Positions 8,891 to 18,540 are shown, counted from the stretch's first letter. The stretch: 61,683 nt of DNA from Bacillota bacterium (GCA_012521185.1 JAAYMV010000030.1:1-61683), one strand, 5' to 3'. The notes: generated by a model not told the origin, from the letters alone. A program made the numbers and translations.

Positions 8891-9661
8891 GTGTTAAAGA
8901 GATTAAGGGAGTTTATCCAATTGTTGCAACATGAGGGTAATGCAGTCGAATTTTCGGATCTATGTGTTGCTTTAAGGAATGCAATGGCTGATAACATTTC
9001 CGTTTACTTAGCTGATAAAAATGGCGAGCTATTGGGACATGCTCTAGCAGGGAGTCTTGAATCAACTGAATTTGATAGCGAATGGATTTCTAGTGGAAAA
9101 TTACCAAGTAACTTAAATAATTCCTTATTAAAACTAGGTGCTACAGGAGAATTAGATGGTCCTAGTGGGGAAAAATTATTGGCAGCTCCTGTAATTGGTG
9201 CTAGTCGTCGTGTAGGTTCTTTGGTTTTTGCTGGTCAAGGTATTGGTTATAACAATGATGATTTAACTATTGCTGAATTTGCAGCTACTACCATTGGAAT
9301 AATCATTGCTAATGCTATTGATGGTGAAGAAGAAGATGAAGCGCAAGAAGTTCGTTTAGCTCGCTCTGCCATAAAAAGTCTATCATACTCTGAAATACTA
9401 GCTATGCAACATATTTTTGATGAGTTAGATGGCGATGAAGGTTTATTAGTAGCTAGCCGTATTGCTGATAATGCTGGAATTACACGTTCAGTAATTGTTA
9501 ATGCTTTAAGGAAATTGGCATCTGCAAACGTAGTTGAGTCTCGTTCACTTGGTATGAAAGGAACCTATCTCCGGATTCTTAATAAAGAAATTCGGAACGA
9601 ATTTGAACAGCAACGCTATCCATATCCAAAAGCTGAACCTTCTGAACGTAAAAAAGCCTAG
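8891..9661 (+). CDS. codY: GTP- and branched-chain amino acid-sensing transcriptional regulator CodY
   Basis: CodY (256 aa) is the global nutrient regulator of Firmicutes, a DNA-binding repressor activated by GTP and branched-chain amino acids. The N-terminal GAF-type sensor occupies about residues 1-150. The C-terminal winged helix-turn-helix is highly conserved: ASRIADNAGITRSV (188-201), then NALRKL and SRSLGMKGTYL. Family length is about 260 aa. The GTG start follows GGGAGGAG. Here it stands alone, flanked by terminators, rather than in the xerC-hslVU-codY operon seen in bacilli. It has its own consensus promoter and possible autoregulatory boxes. Confidence 0.95.
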   Translation: MLKRLREFIQLLQHEGNAVEFSDLCVALRNAMADNISVYLADKNGELLGHALAGSLESTEFDSEWISSGKLPSNLNNSLLKLGATGELDGPSGEKLLAAPVIGASRRVGSLVFAGQGIGYNNDDLTIAEFAATTIGIIIANAIDGEEEDEAQEVRLARSAIKSLSYSEILAMQHIFDELDGDEGLLVASRIADNAGITRSVIVNALRKLASANVVESRSLGMKGTYLRILNKEIRNEFEQQRYPYPKAEPSERKKA

Positions 9662-9670
9662 AGTCAATTG

Positions 9671-9696
9671 TACCCGGCACACTGCCGGGTATTTTA
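9671..9696. terminator. codY terminator, shared with the convergent dinB end
   Basis: Nine-bp perfect arms TACCCGGCA (9671-9679) and TGCCGGGTA (9683-9691) enclose a three-base loop, followed by TTTTATT. It lies between two convergent genes and slightly overlaps the dinB stop codon region. Confidence 0.85.
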
Positions 9697-10854
9697 TTGC
9701 TCATCTTTATTGAATAATGTCCGTCCTTTGGTAATAGCTATATTTTGATAGCGAGTGTTTATTTTATCTAAAACTTCGGCTAGTTTGTTGGTTTCCACAG
9801 TATTGTCAAACAGGGACAGCTGTTGATTAACGGATAGATTGCTAACCCCAATGCCTAAGAGACGAATCGGAGCCAAAGGGATTTGCAAAAATAAGTTCCA
9901 ACCAATATTAAAAATCGAGTCGTTATCACTAATAGTGTACTCTAAGGTATGGGAACGAGTAATAGTTTTAAAATCAGAAAATCTAACTTTAATATTTACT
10001 GTTCGGGCATAAAGCTTTTGTTGTCGCAAACGAAAGCCTACTTTTTCTGCCATTACTGCCAGTTGGCTTTTTAGAAATTCTAAGTCTTTTGAATCTTTTT
10101 CGAATGTTATTTCCTGGCTAATTGATTTTACAGGTGCTTCTGGTTCTACTTGGCGATGATCAATTCCGCGACATAATTGATACAAATGATTGCCTAAACT
10201 ATTGCCTAGGATTTTAATTAAATTATCTAAAGACTGTTGCCTTAATTCTTGCATGGAATTAATCCTGTTTTGGCGTAAAATCTGTTTTGTTTTGTCACCG
10301 ACACCCCAGAGTTTGCCTAAGGGAACTTGCAATAAAAATTCATCAATTTGTTCTGGTCTAATAATGGTTAAGCCATCGGGCTTGTTCCAGTCAGATGCTA
10401 GTTTGGCTAAAAATTTATTTGGGGCAATCCCGATTGATGCAGTTAGCCCAGTTTTAATTTTTATGGCCTTTTTAATAGTCATGCCCATATCATATAAATC
10501 TTTATAAAAATGTTCACAGCCTGTCATGTCTAGAAAAGCTTCATCAATAGATAATGGTTCAACCAAAGGCGAAAACTCAGGTAAGATGGCAAAGATTTGT
10601 TGAGAAACCTCCTGATAACGTGTCATTCGACCTGGAATGAAGATTCCATGAGGACAGAGGGATACGGCTCTTTTTAAAGGCATTGCACTATGGATTCCGT
10701 ATTTTCGTGCTTCGTAAGAACAAGTAGAGACCACTCCTCTAGGGCTATCTTTTCTACCACCAATGATTAATGGTTTGTTACGATATTCAGGATTATCATG
10801 TTGTTCTACGGCAGCAAAAAACGCATCCATATCCAGATGAAGAATTGTTCGCAT
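9694..10854 (-). CDS. dinB: DNA polymerase IV (Y-family translesion polymerase)
   Basis: This 386-residue enzyme performs error-prone translesion synthesis. Catalytic carboxylates appear in HLDMDAFFAAVEQ at the N-terminus and in SIDEAFLDM near residue 105. The nucleotide-contacting SYEARKYG motif, the HhH-containing thumb (LWGVGDKTKQIL) and the little-finger domain (about 230-340) follow in order. ATG 10854 is preferred to the ATG six bases upstream because GGGAGAGG touches the first one. A beta-clamp-like QLSLF motif lies near the C-terminus. It is the only clear gene on the minus strand. Confidence 0.93.
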   Translation of the reverse strand: MRTILHLDMDAFFAAVEQHDNPEYRNKPLIIGGRKDSPRGVVSTCSYEARKYGIHSAMPLKRAVSLCPHGIFIPGRMTRYQEVSQQIFAILPEFSPLVEPLSIDEAFLDMTGCEHFYKDLYDMGMTIKKAIKIKTGLTASIGIAPNKFLAKLASDWNKPDGLTIIRPEQIDEFLLQVPLGKLWGVGDKTKQILRQNRINSMQELRQQSLDNLIKILGNSLGNHLYQLCRGIDHRQVEPEAPVKSISQEITFEKDSKDLEFLKSQLAVMAEKVGFRLRQQKLYARTVNIKVRFSDFKTITRSHTLEYTISDNDSIFNIGWNLFLQIPLAPIRLLGIGVSNLSVNQQLSLFDNTVETNKLAEVLDKINTRYQNIAITKGRTLFNKDEQ

Positions 10855-10944
10855 AAACATCCTCTCCCAATAAGAAAGATTTCCCGCTCAGTATCAAAAA
10901 TCCTTTTCCGGTAAAACTAGTGGATAAAAGGAGGATGATAATCA

Positions 10945-11175
10945 ATGGGTAAGAAATATCTCAAATATGGCGGGGTGCGATTTGAAAACAATGTGTCGCC
11001 TGAGGAAATTAATGAGTTTGTTAGAAATCTGCCATCATCACAAAAAGATTCCCTGTTTGAAGTGGTTTCACTTCTGCATAAGGAAGGCTTGATCACCCTT
11101 TATGATGGTGATAGTATTACTATAGATAGGAATATGGAAGAATATATGGTGCCTAATAATGGAGACGGACACTGA
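10945..11175 (+). CDS. Small hypothetical protein, 76 aa
   Basis: A short acidic soluble protein (MGKKYLKYGGVRFENN to NNGDGH) with a predicted alpha segment (SPEEINEFVRNLP) and a C-terminal beta-like stretch (LITLYDGDSITID). No family is recognised. It is convincing as a gene because of the AAAGGAGGATG Shine-Dalgarno with good spacing, a sharp terminator right after its stop, and its divergent position from dinB. There is no membrane segment and no Cys pair. Confidence 0.6.
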   Translation: MGKKYLKYGGVRFENNVSPEEINEFVRNLPSSQKDSLFEVVSLLHKEGLITLYDGDSITIDRNMEEYMVPNNGDGH

Positions 11176-11204
11176 AACCTTGCCACCTTCCGGCAGGTTT
11201 TTTC
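11176..11204 (+). terminator. Terminator after the 76-aa gene
   Basis: AACCTTGCC (11177-11185) pairs with GGCAGGTT (11192-11199) with one bulged base, followed by a T-run. Confidence 0.7.
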
Positions 11205-11251
11205 TTATTAATCAATAATTATTATAAATAAGGACTTAAAGGAGGCTTTTT

Positions 11252-12469
11252 ATGAAGAAAGCAATTTTAGTTGCTCTGCAAAGGCCTAATGAAACTGATC
11301 GAGAAATACAAGACAATTTGGCTGAATTAGCTGAACTGGCAGAGGACGCCGGTTTGGAAGTTGTAGATCAAGTAATTCAAAAAAGAAGTAAGCCAGAGGT
11401 GGCTACTTTAATTGGAATTGGTAAAGTAGAAGAAGTTAAGGGTTTATTGTCTGGTGATGATGATGTGGTTATTTTTGACGAAGAACTTAGTCCGGCTCAG
11501 TCGGGAAATTTATCAGAACTGCTAGATGTACCGGTACTAGATCGGACTCAACTAATATTAGATATTTTTGCCCGCCGAGCTCAATCAAAGGAAGGGAAAA
11601 TTCAAGTAGAATTAGCTCAACTTCGTTATTTGTTACCTAGACTTACTGGTAAGGGTGAAGCCTTATCCCGACTTGGCGGTGGAATTGGCACGCGTGGTCC
11701 AGGAGAAACCAAGCTGGAGACGGATCGCCGACGAATTCGCAAGCGGATTGCTGATTTACAAGCTGAAATTGATTTAGTACAGAAAGTTCGGGATACGCAA
11801 AGAGTTTCGCGTTTGCGTAATGATGTACCTTTAGTTGCTTTGGTTGGCTATACAAATGCTGGGAAATCCACTTTGCTAACGGCTTTAACAGGTGAACAGA
11901 CCTTTGCAGCGGATCAACTTTTTGCTACGTTGGATCCTTTAATACGGCGATGGCATTTATCAGAAAACCAGTGGGTTTATTTAAGCGATACTGTAGGATT
12001 TATTCGGAAACTGCCTCATACATTAGTAGCTGCTTTTCGAGCAACTTTAGAGGAAGTTCTGCATGCTGATTTAGTTTTACATGTAATTGATGCTAGTCAT
12101 CCTCAATGTGATCAGCAAAAAGTTGCTGTAGAAGAAGTATTGCGAGAAATTGGGTGTGACTCTCCGGTGATAAACGTTTATAATAAAATAGATCAGGTAA
12201 ATGAATTTTTCGTATCATCCACTGATGTAAAGATCGCAGCTTTAACCGGGGAGAACTTGGAGGAACTAACACAAAAGGTGCTTCAGTTTTTCCAAGAACA
12301 GTACGTAGTAAACCGCTATTTCTTTCCTTTTAACAAATTAGCGGAAGCTTCAGTTGTTTATGATCAAGGTAATATCATGACAGAAGAATACAGAGAGGAT
12401 GGAGTAATACTACAGGTTGAGCTAAAAAAGAATATTGCTAATCGATTAACTAAATGGGAAATTCCTTGA
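11252..12469 (+). CDS. hflX: GTPase HflX
   Basis: HflX (405 aa) is a ribosome-associated GTPase that splits stalled or stressed 70S ribosomes. The N-terminal domain carries the typical LIGIGKVEEV and FDEELSPAQ segments. The linker has LGGGIGTRGPGETKLE. The G domain begins near residue 190 with GYTNAGKST (P-loop), DTVGFI (G3) and NKID (G4). Length is normal for the family. A strong AAAGGAGG precedes the ATG. The next frame overlaps its last 16 bases. Confidence 0.94.
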   Translation: MKKAILVALQRPNETDREIQDNLAELAELAEDAGLEVVDQVIQKRSKPEVATLIGIGKVEEVKGLLSGDDDVVIFDEELSPAQSGNLSELLDVPVLDRTQLILDIFARRAQSKEGKIQVELAQLRYLLPRLTGKGEALSRLGGGIGTRGPGETKLETDRRRIRKRIADLQAEIDLVQKVRDTQRVSRLRNDVPLVALVGYTNAGKSTLLTALTGEQTFAADQLFATLDPLIRRWHLSENQWVYLSDTVGFIRKLPHTLVAAFRATLEEVLHADLVLHVIDASHPQCDQQKVAVEEVLREIGCDSPVINVYNKIDQVNEFFVSSTDVKIAALTGENLEELTQKVLQFFQEQYVVNRYFFPFNKLAEASVVYDQGNIMTEEYREDGVILQVELKKNIANRLTKWEIP

Positions 12470-13407
12470 GTCTGGCAGGAAAAATCTTCATTTATGAAGA
12501 AAAGAGTGATTTTGGTATGAAACCTAATAAATGGACTATTCGATTTATTATTATTGCTCGCTCTTTCGCAGTTGGGACAGCCTATTATTTGGTAAGAGGG
12601 ATACCTGGCTTGACCTCATCCTTTGTAGCGATTTTTGTTGCTTTACTACTCTTCGATTTATCTGTTGCAATGCCTAAGTTTTCCTTGAAGTTTAAATATT
12701 GGATTGATTTACTGGAAGTGATTTTGCCACGGATTAGTGGTACAATTGTTACGTTAAGTAAAGGCATTATTATTGGTTTAGTTTTTGGCGGTTTAGTTCA
12801 AGTAGGAGTCTCCCCCTTTATCGGTGCGGTATTATCTATTGGTTTGGGATATCACGCAGCCGTTCAAGTTAAAGGCAACATTTCGAGTTATGTGGGAATT
12901 CTATCGGCACTGTCGGTTTATGAGCAAATTATTAAAATACCAGCTTTTTCTCCGAATTTGATTTCGGATATAGGTGGAACAGTCTTGACGATTACTTATG
13001 CTACTTTTACTGCCTTGTTTATGGGTTGTATTTGTGGTTTTAGTCTTGGTGTCTTTACTAGATTGTTTTTGCCGCGGGGTTATCGTTCTTTAACTAGCTC
13101 AGCCTATGAATTACCACTCTACCTTCAACCTTTTAAAAATGTATTGCATACTGATGATAATATGGCAGCCATTAAAATGTTAGTGGGAGAAAAATCACCT
13201 TTAGCTTATCAACCGTTATCTAAATCAGGTTTAAGAGAGAATTTTAATAGTAGTGTTCTATCTGTGATCCGTGGTGACAAAGGCACCTTTGTTCCCAAGG
13301 GAGATGATCTAATATACCCTGGTGATACCTTGGTTTTGATTATACCTACTGTCTATGCTAGAGAAGTTGTGGAATTAATGAAGGGGAGTGTAGTTAGTGA
13401 GCAATAA
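12454..13407 (+). CDS. Membrane protein with C-terminal TrkA-C-like domain
   Basis: The protein (317 aa) has several hydrophobic segments (roughly 28-50, 55-75, 100-135, 145-165 and 180-205). It ends in a soluble domain of about 75 residues with KGTFVPKGDDLIYPGDTLVLI, the usual RCK/TrkA-C ligand-binding signature. Such domains gate or regulate ion transporters, but the membrane part is not a recognised channel. The start is uncertain: ATG 12454 overlaps hflX, and ATG 12517 gives 296 aa; neither has a strong Shine-Dalgarno. It overlaps the next gene by 11 bases, so the two are translationally linked. Confidence 0.65.
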   Translation: MGNSLSLAGKIFIYEEKSDFGMKPNKWTIRFIIIARSFAVGTAYYLVRGIPGLTSSFVAIFVALLLFDLSVAMPKFSLKFKYWIDLLEVILPRISGTIVTLSKGIIIGLVFGGLVQVGVSPFIGAVLSIGLGYHAAVQVKGNISSYVGILSALSVYEQIIKIPAFSPNLISDIGGTVLTITYATFTALFMGCICGFSLGVFTRLFLPRGYRSLTSSAYELPLYLQPFKNVLHTDDNMAAIKMLVGEKSPLAYQPLSKSGLRENFNSSVLSVIRGDKGTFVPKGDDLIYPGDTLVLIIPTVYAREVVELMKGSVVSEQ

Positions 13408-14317
13408 ATTTTATTATGGCGGGCAAGCAGTTATTGAAGGTGTTATGATGCGGGGCAAGCGTTACTGGGCTATTGCTGTGCGAAAAACAAATAGTGAAGT
13501 AACTCTTAAACATGGTGACGTTCAGTCCATTACCAGTAAATATCCAATTTTAGGCAAACCGCTTATTCGCGGTTCAGTTGCATTAATTGAATCTTTAGTG
13601 ATGGGTATGAGGAGCTTAACCTATTCTGCTAATCAATTTGCGGAAGAGGAAGAGGAAGAGTTGACTACTAAGGATTTGGTGTTAACAATTGCCTTTGCTT
13701 TTCTATTAACTGTTGGTTTATTTATTATGTTGCCAGCATTTATTATTCGTAATATTCAAGAGTTGATTACTAATGACTTTGTTTTAAACTTGTTGGAAGG
13801 CGCTATAAAAATAGGCTTTTTTATACTTTATATTATTGGGATATCTTTTATGAAAGATATAAGAAGAGTATTTCAGTATCATGGTGCTGAACACAAGGCG
13901 ATTAACTGTTATGAAGCCGGGGAAGAACTAACGGTAGAAAATGTGCAGAAGCATTCTCCAATTCATGCTCGTTGTGGTACAAACTTTATGTTGATTGTTT
14001 TATTTATGAGTGCTTTTATTTTTACTTTCTTTGGCAGACCACCCTTCTTATTAAGGGTTGGATTGCACTTAGCTATTTTGCCAATAGTGGCAGGTCTATC
14101 CTATGAGATCATTCGGAAGGCCGGTCAAGACGACTGTCATCCAATTTTTAAATGGATTGCAGCACCTGGTAAAGCACTGCAGTATTTAACAACTAGAGAA
14201 CCGGATGGCGATCAAATCGAAGTAGCTATCGAAGCGTTAAAGGCAGTTGTAGAAATGGATGCGGCTCACCATGAAGAAAAAAAGGTTAAGCAGTTTCCTA
14301 AAACTGCTTCTGTCTGA
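13397..14317 (+). CDS. DUF1385 membrane protein (YqhQ-like)
   Basis: A 306-residue protein of the DUF1385 family. The N-terminal signature is YYGGQAVIEGVMMRG, the central signature YHGAEHKAINCYEAGE, and HARCGTNFM follows. Two or more pairs of hydrophobic segments (about 95-125, 130-155, 195-235) indicate a membrane protein. The function is unknown; the family is widespread in Firmicutes and is commonly found next to prfA, as here. The GTG start at 13397 follows GGGGAG, inside the end of the preceding gene. Confidence 0.85.
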   Translation: MSNKFYYGGQAVIEGVMMRGKRYWAIAVRKTNSEVTLKHGDVQSITSKYPILGKPLIRGSVALIESLVMGMRSLTYSANQFAEEEEEELTTKDLVLTIAFAFLLTVGLFIMLPAFIIRNIQELITNDFVLNLLEGAIKIGFFILYIIGISFMKDIRRVFQYHGAEHKAINCYEAGEELTVENVQKHSPIHARCGTNFMLIVLFMSAFIFTFFGRPPFLLRVGLHLAILPIVAGLSYEIIRKAGQDDCHPIFKWIAAPGKALQYLTTREPDGDQIEVAIEALKAVVEMDAAHHEEKKVKQFPKTASV

Positions 14318-14344
14318 TTTTGAATGATATGAGGAGAGAAAATT

Positions 14345-15415
14345 ATGTTAGACAAACTGGTACAACTTGAAGAAACTTACCAGGACTTAACTAAAAAATT
14401 AAGTGATCCAGAGATTATTAGTGATCAAGCAAGCTTTCAAAAATATGCTAAAGCTCACGCAGAATTAGAAGATATTATGGTAGTTTATCGTGAGTATCGT
14501 AGTGTTTTAGATGAAATTGAAACCTGTTCAGAAATGTTAAAAGAACAGCTTGACGCAGAATCTAAAGAAATGCTTCAAGTAGAATTGCACGAGCTTAATG
14601 AGCGACAAGATGAATTGGAAAACAAGATCAAATTGCTCTTGCTGCCAAAAGATCCTAATGATGAGAAAAACGTAATTGTAGAAATCCGGGCTGGTACCGG
14701 TGGAGAAGAGGCAGCCTTGTTTGCTGGAGATTTATTTAGAATGTACTCCCGTTATGCAGAAAGCAATAATTGGCGAGTAGAACTAATGAGTAGTAATGCT
14801 ACAGAGTTAGGCGGCTTTAAAGAAGTTATCTTTATGGTTGAGGGTCACGGTGCCTATAGTCGCTTGAAGTATGAAAGTGGAGTACATCGGGTACAACGTA
14901 TTCCAACAACTGAATCTGGCGGAAGAATTCACACTTCTACTGCTACTGTGGCTGTTTTGCCAGAAGCAGAGGAAGTAGAGTTGCATATCGATCCTAATGA
15001 TTTAAGAATTGATGTGTACCGTTCATCTGGTCCAGGTGGTCAAAGTGTTAATACAACGGATTCTGCCGTAAGGATTACTCATATACCTACTGGCCTAGTA
15101 GTATCTTGTCAAGATGAAAAATCCCAACATAAGAATCGGGAAAAAGCTATGAAAATTTTACGCGCTAGATTACTTGATAAACTGCAAGAAGAACAAGATC
15201 GGGAATTAGCGGCGACTAGAAGATCACAGGTGGGTAGTGGAGATCGGAGTGAGCGGATCAGAACCTATAATTTCCCTCAAGGCAGAATAACAGATCACCG
15301 AATTGGCTTAACACTTTATCGCTTAGAGGCAATTTTAGAAGGTGATATAGATGAGATTGTAGAGGCCTTGATTACTGCTGACCAAACTGAACGGTTAAAG
15401 GCGATGGAGTCCTAG
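14345..15415 (+). CDS. prfA: Peptide chain release factor 1
   Basis: RF1 (356 aa) terminates translation at UAA and UAG. The GGQ hydrolysis motif lies in [17 protein letters not shown] near residue 230. The central [14 protein letters not shown] and [13 protein letters not shown] segments belong to the same family, and the stop-codon recognition loop follows VQRIP. Length is typical of RF1, and no recoding site is expected. A GAGGAGAG Shine-Dalgarno precedes it and it ends two bases before prmC, the enzyme that methylates its GGQ glutamine. Confidence 0.95.
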   Translation: MLDKLVQLEETYQDLTKKLSDPEIISDQASFQKYAKAHAELEDIMVVYREYRSVLDEIETCSEMLKEQLDAESKEMLQVELHELNERQDELENKIKLLLLPKDPNDEKNVIVEIRAGTGGEEAALFAGDLFRMYSRYAESNNWRVELMSSNATELGGFKEVIFMVEGHGAYSRLKYESGVHRVQRIPTTESGGRIHTSTATVAVLPEAEEVELHIDPNDLRIDVYRSSGPGGQSVNTTDSAVRITHIPTGLVVSCQDEKSQHKNREKAMKILRARLLDKLQEEQDRELAATRRSQVGSGDRSERIRTYNFPQGRITDHRIGLTLYRLEAILEGDIDEIVEALITADQTERLKAMES

Positions 15416-15417
15416 GA

Positions 15418-16272
15418 ATGAGTAAATTACGCACAGTTTTGGAATTATTAAATCTAGGAAGTGGGTATTTAGAACAACAAGGTTGCCCTACGCCTCGATT
15501 AGATGCTGAAGTATTATTGTGTCATGTTTTAAATATGGATCGGGTACAGCTTTATGTTAATTTCGATCGCCCACTGGAAGTTTCTGAAATTGATCAGTAT
15601 CGCTATTTAATTGGCTGGCGTGGGCGACGAGTACCTGTTTCATATTTGCTCGGTAAGAGAGAGTTTTATTCAAAAGAATTCAAAGTGACCAGGGATGTGT
15701 TAATCCCTCGGCCAGAAACAGAAATTTTAGTTGAACAAGCTATTAAGCTAGTTCAACCTTTTATTATGCCAAGAGTTATTGATCTCGGAACAGGTAGTGG
15801 AGTTATTGCTGTTAGCCTAGCTTTGCAAATTTCTGAAATTCAGGTTTTAGCAGCAGATATTTCTAGTCAGGCTTTGGCAGTGGCGCAAGAAAACGCGACA
15901 CTGCTTGGCGTGGAAGAAAAAATAACTTTTCTCCAAAGCGATTTATTCCAAAAAATACCAAATGATAAATATCATTTAATCTGCTCAAATCCTCCATATA
16001 TCCCGACAAAAGATTTAAGCACATTAGAACCAGAAGTCAGATTAGAACCAAAAATTGCCTTAGATGGTGGCATAGATGGTTTAGATTTTTATCGTCGGAT
16101 TATTGCCCAAGCTCCTGAATATTTAATTTCAGGTGGTCATTTAGTATTGGAAATTGGTTGGGATCAGGGAGCGAAAGTAATTGAATTAGGGCGGACAGCT
16201 GGCTTTGTTAACTGCCAGATTATTCCAGATTATGCAGGTAAGGATCGTGTGGTGACCTTGACATGGAAATGA
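15418..16272 (+). CDS. prmC: Release factor glutamine methyltransferase PrmC
   Basis: PrmC (284 aa) transfers a methyl group from SAM to the glutamine of the GGQ motif of release factors. The catalytic NPPY motif is seen in SNPPYIPT, the SAM-binding glycine-rich loop in DLGTGSGVIA, and the N-terminal five-helix domain includes the PVSYLLGKREFY signature. It is coupled to prfA (2-base gap) and overlaps sua5 by 10 bases, an ancestral Bacillota arrangement. Confidence 0.94.
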   Translation: MSKLRTVLELLNLGSGYLEQQGCPTPRLDAEVLLCHVLNMDRVQLYVNFDRPLEVSEIDQYRYLIGWRGRRVPVSYLLGKREFYSKEFKVTRDVLIPRPETEILVEQAIKLVQPFIMPRVIDLGTGSGVIAVSLALQISEIQVLAADISSQALAVAQENATLLGVEEKITFLQSDLFQKIPNDKYHLICSNPPYIPTKDLSTLEPEVRLEPKIALDGGIDGLDFYRRIIAQAPEYLISGGHLVLEIGWDQGAKVIELGRTAGFVNCQIIPDYAGKDRVVTLTWK

Positions 16273-17291
16273 AGACGCAGATTTTAACCGCGGAACAGTT
16301 GGATGTAGCTGTTGAGTTGCTGAAAAATGGAGAATGTGTGGCTTTTCCTACCGAAACAGTGTATGGGCTGGGGGCGAATGCTTTAGATGAAGAGGCAGTA
16401 AAGAAGATTTTTCTTGCTAAAGGTCGGCCAGCGGATAATCCTTTAATTATCCATTGTGCAAGTAAAGCACAAGTTTTTAATTTAGTTACTGAGATTCATC
16501 CTGAAGCAGAGATATTGATGAAACATTTTTGGCCTGGACCATTAAGTTTAGTGTTGTCTAAAAGCGATATTGTGCCCAAGATTGTTACTGGGGGCCTGGA
16601 TACAGTAGCTATTCGCATCCCTGATCATCCTTTAGCGTTGACCCTGATAGAAAGGTCGGAATTACCTATTGCTGCACCTAGTGCCAATACTTCAGGAAAA
16701 CCAAGTCCAACTAGAGCTTCCCATGTGTATGCTGATTTAGCAAGTAAAATTCCTGCTATCCTTGATGGTGGTTCCACTGGTTGGGGAGTAGAATCAACAG
16801 TTCTTGATTGTACTGTTTACCCTTTCAGATTATTACGTCCAGGTGGTGTTACAGTAGAGGAACTCCGGGAGTTTACGGCGGTTGAGCTAGATGCTGGTGT
16901 CTATGAGGACCAGCAAAATAATGAAAAACCACGCTCGCCAGGAATGAAATATCGTCATTATTCGCCTAATGCTACCGTAATATTGGTAGAAGGGGATAAT
17001 ATTCCCAGTAGGATTAATCAGTTAGTTAAGGAGCAGGATTTAACTACTACTAAGGTAGGGGTACTAGCTACTAGTGAGACCAAGCAGCTTTATTCAGGTT
17101 TGACTGTCTTAGAGATGGGTTCTAGAACAGATTTGCGGCAGATTGCGGCTAATCTTTATCATCTGCTACGGCAAGTAGATGAATTAGAGTTAGATTTAGT
17201 TTATGTTGAGGGATTGACAAATGATCAAATGGGAATGGCTATTATGAACCGATTAAGAAAGGCTGCTGGTTATAAAGTTGTTTATTCCTAG
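16263..17291 (+). CDS. sua5: Threonylcarbamoyl-AMP synthase (Sua5/YrdC)
   Basis: Sua5 (342 aa) makes threonylcarbamoyl-AMP from Thr, bicarbonate and ATP for t6A modification at position 37 of ANN-reading tRNAs. The YrdC domain holds FPTETVYGLGANA, KGRPADNPLI and the SANTSGKPSPT motif. A C-terminal Sua5 domain (about 230-340) follows the SPGMKYRHYSP linker, so this is the long form. In B. subtilis the sporulation gene spoIIR lies between prmC and sua5; here that position is empty. Confidence 0.93.
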   Translation: MEMKTQILTAEQLDVAVELLKNGECVAFPTETVYGLGANALDEEAVKKIFLAKGRPADNPLIIHCASKAQVFNLVTEIHPEAEILMKHFWPGPLSLVLSKSDIVPKIVTGGLDTVAIRIPDHPLALTLIERSELPIAAPSANTSGKPSPTRASHVYADLASKIPAILDGGSTGWGVESTVLDCTVYPFRLLRPGGVTVEELREFTAVELDAGVYEDQQNNEKPRSPGMKYRHYSPNATVILVEGDNIPSRINQLVKEQDLTTTKVGVLATSETKQLYSGLTVLEMGSRTDLRQIAANLYHLLRQVDELELDLVYVEGLTNDQMGMAIMNRLRKAAGYKVVYS

Positions 17292-17303
17292 GGAGTGGAT
17301 GCA

Positions 17304-17909
17304 GTGATTCGGCGCGGGATTAAGCGGGATTTACTATCCGCTAGTAAAATTTTTTTAGCTGCTTTCCCTGAAAGTATCGAACATTATTTTGATCGGCCTC
17401 CTTCTGCAAAAACAGTTGAACTTGTTTTTCGTACCATGTTAAAGGCTGAACCAGAGGCCTTTTTCGTTGCAGAATGCCAAGAACAAGTAGTTGGATATAT
17501 TTTTGCTCCAACTAATTTGAGTCGTTTATGGATAGCCGCTGTTGGCGAGTTCTTTACTTTTAGATGGGTATACTTATTACTTACAGGTCATTTAAAGTTA
17601 AGTTGTAAATCCCTATGGGGATTGTTGAATAATAAATTAAGTTTTATTTTTGCAGCAAAAGATCAATTTCCGGTTAAGGCCAGAATTTTATCAATCGCTA
17701 TCTCACCTGAATTTCAAGGTAAAGGCCTAGGCAAGCAGCTGCTTGCAACCGCATTGGAATATCTTGACCGGAAGCAGGTTGGCGCAGTTCGTTTAGAAGT
17801 TCGCCCGGTGAATGTAGCAGCAATCAGCTTATATCAAAGCTTTGGATTTCAAAGGGTTGGTAGTACCTACGATGCTCAAGGCGAATGGCTAATCATGGTT
17901 CGCCAATAA
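17304..17909 (+). CDS. GNAT family N-acetyltransferase
   Basis: A 201-residue protein whose C-terminal half has the GNAT core: LSIAISPEFQGKGLGKQLL (acetyl-CoA loop near residue 140) and VNVAAISLYQSFGF. The N-terminal half includes an unusually hydrophobic stretch around residues 70-120 that may fold onto the membrane or a partner. The substrate is unknown. GTG 17304 is preferred to GTG 17295 because GGGAG at 17291-17295 is then eight bases away. It lies inside the sua5-mntP-ywlE run and is probably co-transcribed. Confidence 0.78.
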   Translation: MIRRGIKRDLLSASKIFLAAFPESIEHYFDRPPSAKTVELVFRTMLKAEPEAFFVAECQEQVVGYIFAPTNLSRLWIAAVGEFFTFRWVYLLLTGHLKLSCKSLWGLLNNKLSFIFAAKDQFPVKARILSIAISPEFQGKGLGKQLLATALEYLDRKQVGAVRLEVRPVNVAAISLYQSFGFQRVGSTYDAQGEWLIMVRQ

Positions 17910-17925
17910 TCTAGGAGGTGTAGTA

Positions 17926-18522
17926 GTGGGATTATTACAGATCGTTTCCTTAGGGTTAGCTCTTGGAACCGATTCTTTTTCTGTTTCAGTAGGTTTGGGG
18001 ACGAATAAGTTAAAATTTTCGAGAATCATTTGTTTAAGCTTATTATTTTCTCTTCCTCAGGCAATTCTTTTGATTATTGGATTTTATTCAGCTGATATAA
18101 TCGAATTTTTGTTAAGCTATAGTAGTCTTTTTGCTGGTTTAGATGTTGGAATAGTTAGCGGCAAAATTAGTCAAGTATGTTCGTGGATTGGTGCTGCCCT
18201 CTTAGCGGGACTTGGCTGTACCATGATTTATGGCTGTTTCTGCCAAGAGCAAGAATTAAAAATTTGTCATTATTCAGGTAGGCTTGGTTTATTAGCATTA
18301 GCTATTTCTGTTAGTGTGGACGCTTTAACAGCAGGATTCGGTTTGGCAATGTTAACTCATTTGCCTATTTTTTTGATTGCTGTTGGATCTGCGCTAGTAA
18401 TTTGGCTAATGTCTTTTGTTGGGTTAAGTTTAGGCCAACGAATAGGTCAGTGGTTTGGCAATAAAGCAGAGATCTTTGGTGGTTTACTCTTGATATATTT
18501 AGCTGTTTATTTGGTAATTTAA
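17926..18522 (+). CDS. mntP: MntP-like manganese efflux pump (DUF204)
   Basis: A small membrane protein (198 aa) with about six hydrophobic segments. Two homologous motifs with acidic residues in the membrane, ALGTDSFSVSVGLG near the N-terminus and AISVSVDALTAGFGL near residue 125, are the hallmark of the MntP/YtaF two-repeat fold that exports Mn2+. In B. subtilis the equivalent position after sua5 is also held by mntP (ywlD). The sequence is divergent and YtaF is an alternative. No yybP-type riboswitch lies upstream. Confidence 0.75.
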   Translation: MGLLQIVSLGLALGTDSFSVSVGLGTNKLKFSRIICLSLLFSLPQAILLIIGFYSADIIEFLLSYSSLFAGLDVGIVSGKISQVCSWIGAALLAGLGCTMIYGCFCQEQELKICHYSGRLGLLALAISVSVDALTAGFGLAMLTHLPIFLIAVGSALVIWLMSFVGLSLGQRIGQWFGNKAEIFGGLLLIYLAVYLVI

Positions 18523-18540
18523 AGGTAGAGGAAGGGTGTA

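Noticed and set aside
10190-10507. Plus-strand frame opposite dinB
   Set aside because: It is a shadow of the dinB coding strand with no ribosome site and no recognisable motifs.
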